A stretch of DNA of 36,946 bases from CAYRVF01 sp964427535 (GTDB lineage Bacteria; Chloroflexota; Ktedonobacteria; Ktedonobacterales; JADMIN01): contig CAYRVF010000043.1 of assembly GCA_964427535.1 (NCBI GenBank), positions 1 to 36,946 of the forward strand, given 5' to 3'. Below are positions 32,831 through 36,946 of the stretch, one piece after another. A model generated the notes under the pieces. That model was given only the letters and a program-made list of their open reading frames with translations, did not search any database and was not told where the DNA came from. The position numbers and the translations under genes are program-made. Position 1 is the first letter of the stretch. The number at the start of each line of letters is the position of its first letter.

Positions 32831-34273
32831 ATGGCATACGTAGCGACGAATCGTCTTCCGCGCGTGCGCGTCCGCGACGCGATCAGCGTCGCCACGCGGA
32901 AACAGGCGTACCTCGACCTGCTCTACCTCGTCGCGGCGTTTCCGGTCGGTCTCGTCTACTTTGTGTTATTCGTAGCAGGCATCCCAACCGCGCTCGGATC
33001 GTCCGCGGCACTCGTCGGCCTGCAATTTATGTTGCTCCTGCTGGCGCTGAACTGGAGGCTGGGTGCCTTCGAGCGCGAGCTGACGATGTGGTGGCTCGAC
33101 GTCGACATCCGCCCGATGACCACGGATGCGGATATGCCTGAGGGCTTCTGGGCACGTGTGCAGGCACGACTGCGCAACCCGATGACCTGGAAGATCCTCG
33201 GTTATCTGGTCGCCAAGTTCCCATTCGCGACATTTGCCTTTGTCTGGCTGCTGGCGTTGATCGGAATAACTGGCCGGCTGCTCCTCGCGCCATTGCCCTA
33301 CCTGCTCGAAGGTGTACTGGATGGCGGCCTGAGCCACAATGCGCTGGTCGGCCTGAGCGTCTCACCGTTGCTCTGCCTGCTCGGCGTCGTGGTTGCTCTG
33401 CTGACGCTGCACTCGGCGCGTGGTTTGGCCTACGTATGGGGGTGGTTCGCGCGGCTCACGCTCGGCATGAGCGACAGCTCCATCCGGCTGGCCGAGGCCC
33501 GGCGGATCGCTGCACGCGAGCACGCCAAGGCCGAGCGCTCGGAACAGAGCCGCCGCGAGCTGATCGTCAACGCCTCGCACGAGCTGCGCACGCCTATTGC
33601 GAGCATCCGCGGGCACGTCGAGTCGCTGCTGATCACGGCGGAAGACGCACCCAACGGCACACCGCCGCCCGAGGAGCTACGTCGCTACCTCACCATCATC
33701 GCGCGCGAGGCCGAACGGCTCGGCGCGCTGGTCGACGACCTGCTCGCTCTGGCACGCGCCGAATCGGGTGAGCTGCGGCTCGACCTCCGCCCCGTCGTGG
33801 CGGGCGAGGTCGTCGAGGAGGTCTATTCCGCGCTGGCGCCGCTGGCACAGCGCGAGCGCCAAGTGACGCTCGTGCGCTCGGTGCCCGATGGACTGCCGCA
33901 GGTGCGGACGGACCCCGCCCGGCTCGCGCAGGTGCTGCTCAATCTCGTGCGCAACGCCATCACGTATACGCCCGTCGGCGGCATCGTCTCGCTCTCGGTC
34001 CAGCCCGCGGGGAGCATGCTGGCGTTCGTCGTCGCCGACACGGGCATCGGCATTCCGCAAGAGGACTTCGAGCGCATCTTCGACCGGTTCTACCGGACGG
34101 ACGCCTCACGCACGCGCTCGTCGGGCGGCTTCGGCCTCGGCCTCTCCATTGTGCGCGATCTGGTACATGCGATGGGTGGTACTGTCACCGTCGAGAGCAC
34201 CGTCGGCGAGGGGAGCCGCTTCGAGGTCTGCATGCCGGTCGTCGTGGCGGCGGAGCCAGCACCCGAGAAATGA
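32831..34273 (+). CDS. Sensor histidine kinase with N-terminal 'putative sensor' membrane domain
   Basis: The 480-residue protein has four membrane segments within residues 25-215 (such as LYLVAAFPVGLVYFVLFVAG and LVGLQFMLLLLALNW), in the layout of the 'putative sensor' domain. The kinase core follows: H-box NASHELRTPIASIRGH (His250), N-box NLVRNAITYTP, G1 DTGIGIPQ, F-box FDRFYRTD and G2 GGFGLGLSIVRDL. It starts after GAGGTGGGGG. The response regulator begins 24 bases downstream, so the two form one operon. Signal is unknown; the neighbouring toastrack-like protein and exporter suggest envelope or drug stress (inference). Confidence 0.92.
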   Translation: MAYVATNRLPRVRVRDAISVATRKQAYLDLLYLVAAFPVGLVYFVLFVAGIPTALGSSAALVGLQFMLLLLALNWRLGAFERELTMWWLDVDIRPMTTDADMPEGFWARVQARLRNPMTWKILGYLVAKFPFATFAFVWLLALIGITGRLLLAPLPYLLEGVLDGGLSHNALVGLSVSPLLCLLGVVVALLTLHSARGLAYVWGWFARLTLGMSDSSIRLAEARRIAAREHAKAERSEQSRRELIVNASHELRTPIASIRGHVESLLITAEDAPNGTPPPEELRRYLTIIAREAERLGALVDDLLALARAESGELRLDLRPVVAGEVVEEVYSALAPLAQRERQVTLVRSVPDGLPQVRTDPARLAQVLLNLVRNAITYTPVGGIVSLSVQPAGSMLAFVVADTGIGIPQEDFERIFDRFYRTDASRTRSSGGFGLGLSIVRDLVHAMGGTVTVESTVGEGSRFEVCMPVVVAAEPAPEK

Positions 34274-34296
34274 CTGGTTGAGGAGAGGTGAACAGT

Positions 34297-35037
34297 ATGG
34301 CGGAGATCCTGGTCGTTGAGGATGAAGTGGACTTGAACAATCTCATCCGCACGCACCTTGAGGCGGAGGGGTATACCGTCTCGCAGGCGTTCGACGGCCC
34401 GGCGGCGCTCGCGCTCGTGGAGCGGCACGTCCCCCAGCTCATCATCCTCGACTGGATGTTGCCTGGTATGGATGGGCTGGCGGTCTGCCGCCGCGTGCGC
34501 CAGACACATCTGATGCCGATCGTGATGCTGACGGCGCGCGACGAGGAAGTCGACCGCGTGCTCGGCCTGGAGGTCGGCGCGGATGACTACGTCGTCAAGC
34601 CGTTCAGCATGCGCGAGCTGATGGCCCGCGTGCGCGCGACGCTGCGCCGGGTCGATCTGGACGCGCGCAGGCCTGCCGCATCTCTCGCCGAGACCGCGCC
34701 TGCTTCCGGTACCGCATCTGCCGCGCCCGCTCCCGCCAGTGGCGGTGAGCGTGTCGTGCGTGGTCCGCTGGAGATTTCCATCGACGACCGCGCGGTGTGG
34801 CTCGACGGCGCCCCGCTTGAGCTGACACCCAAGGAGTACGACCTCCTGGTGCTGCTCGCGTCGCATCCAGGGCGGGCGTTCAGCCGCGACTATCTGCTGC
34901 AGCAGCTCTGGGGCTATGACTACGACGGCTTCGACCGCACGGTCGATACGCACATCGTGCGCCTGCGGAAGAAGCTCGGCCCGCTGGGCGAGAAGATCGC
35001 CACGGTCTGGGGCGTCGGTTATCGCTTTTCAGCCTGA
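34297..35037 (+). CDS. OmpR/PhoB-family response regulator
   Basis: The 246-residue regulator has a receiver domain with acidic pocket Glu9/Asp10, phospho-acceptor Asp52 (LIILDWMLPGMDG), Thr79 and Lys101 (ADDYVVKPF). A 40-residue Ala/Pro linker follows, then a winged-helix OmpR-type DNA-binding domain (LELTPKEYDLLVLLASHPGR; VDTHIVRLRKKLG; VWGVGYRFSA). I chose the ATG at 34297 with GAGG eight bases upstream; the in-frame GTG three codons earlier is less likely. It is paired with the kinase immediately before it. Confidence 0.92.
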   Translation: MAEILVVEDEVDLNNLIRTHLEAEGYTVSQAFDGPAALALVERHVPQLIILDWMLPGMDGLAVCRRVRQTHLMPIVMLTARDEEVDRVLGLEVGADDYVVKPFSMRELMARVRATLRRVDLDARRPAASLAETAPASGTASAAPAPASGGERVVRGPLEISIDDRAVWLDGAPLELTPKEYDLLVLLASHPGRAFSRDYLLQQLWGYDYDGFDRTVDTHIVRLRKKLGPLGEKIATVWGVGYRFSA

Positions 35038-35169
35038 TGCGGTGCCGCCAACGTAATCTCCGGATATTTGCAACAACTCCGTGACACCCGCGCCACAGTT
35101 CTCGGTCATGCTGAGACTGGCAAGACGAATGACCGCGCCGATGTGGCGAGAGGACACGGGAGGACGACG

Positions 35170-36162
35170 ATGAACGAGCGCCAGGACATCCAACAACGCA
35201 CAGGTACACGTCCCGGCATGCCACCACGACGTGACGTGCGTGCCGCCGAGCAAGCTGGACTGCTGGAGCAACATATGCCGGATGACGGCAGGCAGCTCTA
35301 CTTCTCGCCACCCAGCGGCCGGGAGCGCCCTCCGCGTGAACGCGCGAGCGGGACGGTTCGAGTGCTGGGCTGCGGACTGATGGCCTGCGCGGCGGTCATG
35401 GTGCTGCTGGTGCTGATTGCTGGAGCAGTGATCGCGGTCTCGGTGGAGACCGATTCCGCACACTCAACCCTCACGCGCACCTTCGCCGTCAGCGGCACGC
35501 CCACGCTCGTCCTGCGCGGCGACGTCGGCGATGTGACTATCGTGCGCGGCACCTCGGGGCACGTTGTGGCGACGGTCGATCGCGAGATTCGCTCGTTCAC
35601 GCACGCGCGGTCCGAGCAGGCGCTGGCCCAGACGCAGCCGGAACTGCAACAGACGGGGAACACGATCTCACTCACGACACACACAGGCAACCTCTTGTTC
35701 GCGCTGCGAGAGCGCACCACGGTACGTGTTGAGGTGCCGGAGACCACAACAGTCGACGCGCGGGTAACGGTTGGCAACCTCACCATCGACGACATCAGCG
35801 GCACGATCACGGCCGAGGCTACCACAGGCAACGTCAGGCTGGACGGCGTCATACTTAGCGGCCACTCGGCGGCACACGCGACGACTGGCAACGTCACGCT
35901 GAATGGCTCGCTCGCCTCCGGCGCGGTGGTCGAGGCCACGGTCACTACCGGCAACGTCACCGCCAGAGTGCCTGCCGGTACCAGCGCGCATGTCGACGCG
36001 CACGTGACGACGGGCAACGTGTCGGTCGTCGGCAAGTCGTGGAATCTCCCGGTGGTACGCGGCATTACGGACTCCACCGTCACCGGCGACCTGACGCCCA
36101 ACCCCTCGGCCACACTCACGCTCAGCGCCACCACTGGCAACGTGACGCTGGCGCAGCAGTAG
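35170..36162 (+). CDS. Membrane-anchored DUF4097 beta-helix protein
   Basis: The 330-residue protein has a 65-residue polar N-terminus, then a membrane helix (LMACAAVMVLLVLIAGAVIA). The rest is a DUF4097-type strand repeat: short strands recur about every 20 residues with the motif TTGNV (five copies) plus HTGNL and TVGNL. The start follows GGGAGGACGACG. The fold is related to LiaF/toastrack domains (family knowledge), so it probably senses or stabilises something at the cell surface. It follows the histidine kinase/response regulator pair by 132 bases and may be their target. Confidence 0.85.
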   Translation: MNERQDIQQRTGTRPGMPPRRDVRAAEQAGLLEQHMPDDGRQLYFSPPSGRERPPRERASGTVRVLGCGLMACAAVMVLLVLIAGAVIAVSVETDSAHSTLTRTFAVSGTPTLVLRGDVGDVTIVRGTSGHVVATVDREIRSFTHARSEQALAQTQPELQQTGNTISLTTHTGNLLFALRERTTVRVEVPETTTVDARVTVGNLTIDDISGTITAEATTGNVRLDGVILSGHSAAHATTGNVTLNGSLASGAVVEATVTTGNVTARVPAGTSAHVDAHVTTGNVSVVGKSWNLPVVRGITDSTVTGDLTPNPSATLTLSATTGNVTLAQQ

Positions 36163-36202
36163 GCGCCTATCCGCCCTCCCCGTAGAGAGGGCGGATAGGC
36201 GC
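36163..36202. terminator. Perfect 16-bp hairpin, bidirectional terminator
   Basis: The arms 36163-36178 (GCGCCTATCCGCCCTC) and 36187-36202 pair perfectly around an eight-base loop. The hairpin starts at the base after the DUF4097 stop codon and ends six bases before the 3' end of the convergent small-protein gene. No U-tract is present on the plus strand. Confidence 0.85.
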
Positions 36203-36207
36203 ACAGG

Positions 36208-36441
36208 CTAGATGTCGTTCTCCTCTTCGAGCGTGCGGCGTAGGATGGCCTCGGGCGATGTCTCGTCGTCCTCGAGCGCTTCGTGCCCGGCGGCGCGGTC
36301 GAGCTGGTCGGCTTCGAGGTCGTCTGCCCAGCGCTGTCGTGGGGTGTCGGACGCTGGCAGAGCGGGGTCACCGCCGGGCACGGACTCTGTGCGTCGCTCG
36401 TCTGGGATGGGTGAGGATGGGGGCTGGTCGTCGTGTGTCAT
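36208..36441 (-). CDS. Small acidic protein of unknown function
   Basis: This 77-residue protein begins MTHDDQPPSSPIPDERR and ends LRRTLEEENDI. It is rich in Asp, Glu and Pro, with no membrane segment or recognised motif. The start follows AAGGAG with spacing 8, the best ribosome binding site in this region. Composition suggests an unstructured or regulatory protein. The frame extends upstream to 36567, but that part overlaps a palindromic repeat and has no ribosome binding site. Confidence 0.6.
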   Translation of the reverse strand: MTHDDQPPSSPIPDERRTESVPGGDPALPASDTPRQRWADDLEADQLDRAAGHEALEDDETSPEAILRRTLEEENDI

Positions 36442-36556
36442 CTGAAGAGCTCCTTCTTGAGATATGACCTGACCATACGCATCCGTGGGCAGAATGGGAG
36501 TTAGTCCACACTGTGCATGTTTTCGCCGCAAGTGTCCGGTTCGGCTAGGCGAGGGC

Positions 36557-36609
36557 GGGCGAGGCATGCCTCGCCCCTACAAAATATGTGACCAGGATAT
36601 GTGACCAGG
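36557..36609. repeat. Perfect palindrome followed by a 13-bp direct tandem repeat
   Basis: A 20-base perfect palindrome (arms GGGCGAGGCA and TGCCTCGCCC) is followed by CCTACAAA and then by ATATGTGACCAGG twice in tandem (36584-36596 and 36597-36609). The palindrome resembles dispersed GC-rich repeats common in bacterial genomes. It lies upstream of the small acidic gene. Confidence 0.8.
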
Positions 36610-36683
36610 CGGCCTATCACGTTTCGTGCCGTCAAATCCATGCCCGCAGCGTATCACCAATCTAGCCAGGGACACATAGCGAT

Positions 36684-36946
36684 TTAGTCAAGGCCGGTCC
36701 AGAAACCCTGGCGCCAGCTCGCGTACGTCGGTTTCCAGCCTAGCTCACGGGTGGCTTTGGCGTTCGTCGCGCCGCGCACCTGGGTCATCAACGAGACGCC
36801 AACCTCACCGGCTGCCAGGCGGCCAACCCAGACTGGGACGTGGAAAAGCGGTTTGGCGCCGACCGCGCGCGCCAGCTCGGGCAGCCAGAGCGCGACGGGC
36901 GCGGGCTCGTCGTCGGCGATGTTGTAGATGCCTGGAGCGCCGCGCT
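36684..36946 (-). CDS. NAD-dependent epimerase/dehydratase (C-terminal part only)
   Basis: The last 87 codons of a gene that continues past the right edge. They read GIYNIADDEPAPVALWLPEL, a helical segment, then TNAKATRELGWKPTYASW and end RQGFWTGLD. The 'YNIADDEP' strand, the late 'A.A...LGW.P.Y.SW..G' motif and length to the stop are typical of the C-terminus of extended SDR-family sugar epimerases/dehydratases. The NAD-binding and catalytic parts are outside the window, so the substrate is unknown. Confidence 0.8.
   Translation of the reverse strand, partial: RGAPGIYNIADDEPAPVALWLPELARAVGAKPLFHVPVWVGRLAAGEVGVSLMTQVRGATNAKATRELGWKPTYASWRQGFWTGLD

Overview
The window is high-GC bacterial DNA, densely coded on both strands, with strong GGAGG-type ribosome binding sites. 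The gene content suggests a member of the Chloroflexota, possibly near Ktedonobacteria. Pointers are an N,N-dimethylformamidase-beta-like secreted protein with choice-of-anchor D modules, PKD and DUF4097 surface proteins, a 'putative sensor' histidine kinase, DinB-like proteins, and dispersed GC-rich CCTCACCCC/CCCTCTCCC palindromes between genes. The taxonomic call is inference; no rRNA or tRNA gene is visible.

Layout. 1-175: start of a LolD/MacB-like ABC ATPase leaving on the minus strand. 539-7036: envelope genes on the plus strand (membrane-anchored C39-like cysteine peptidase, murB, a LiaF-like toastrack protein, murC), with a glcF-like iron-sulfur protein inserted on the minus strand. 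7268-8942: a SirB1-family protein and a DinB-like protein. 9030-24706: a surface-polysaccharide region with a Wzx-type flippase, an FAD oxidoreductase, a Wzz-like chain-length protein, an O-antigen-polymerase-like protein, a small membrane protein, a 1531-residue modular DMFase-like exoprotein and, divergent from it, a glycosidase/carbohydrate-binding/SGNH-esterase fusion, followed by a lipoprotein. 24913-28183: a quinone oxidoreductase, a second DinB protein and a PKD-repeat membrane protein. 28368-31158: a TetR regulator with a clear promoter and operator, followed by an ABC-2 drug/lipid exporter. 31223-36162: a kinase-less multi-TM sensor-like protein, a histidine kinase/response regulator pair and a membrane-anchored DUF4097 protein. 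36208-36946: a small acidic protein and the end of an NAD-dependent epimerase.

How it fits together. Most of the window concerns the cell envelope: precursor synthesis (MurB, MurC), polymer export and polymerisation (Wzx, Wzz, Wzy-like), extracellular remodelling or adhesion (DMFase-like modular protein, GH-SGNH enzyme, PKD protein) and envelope sensing (LiaF-like protein, HK/RR with DUF4097 protein, TetR/ABC). No glycosyltransferase or initiating sugar-phosphate transferase is present, so the polysaccharide machinery must be completed elsewhere.

The most noteworthy items are the modular DMFase-like exoprotein with its 1221-bp in-frame internal repeat, the divergent three-domain GH/CBM/SGNH enzyme, the well-defined promoter-operator of the TetR/ABC unit, the atypical MurC P-loop, and the recurring palindromes between convergent genes that probably serve as bidirectional terminators.
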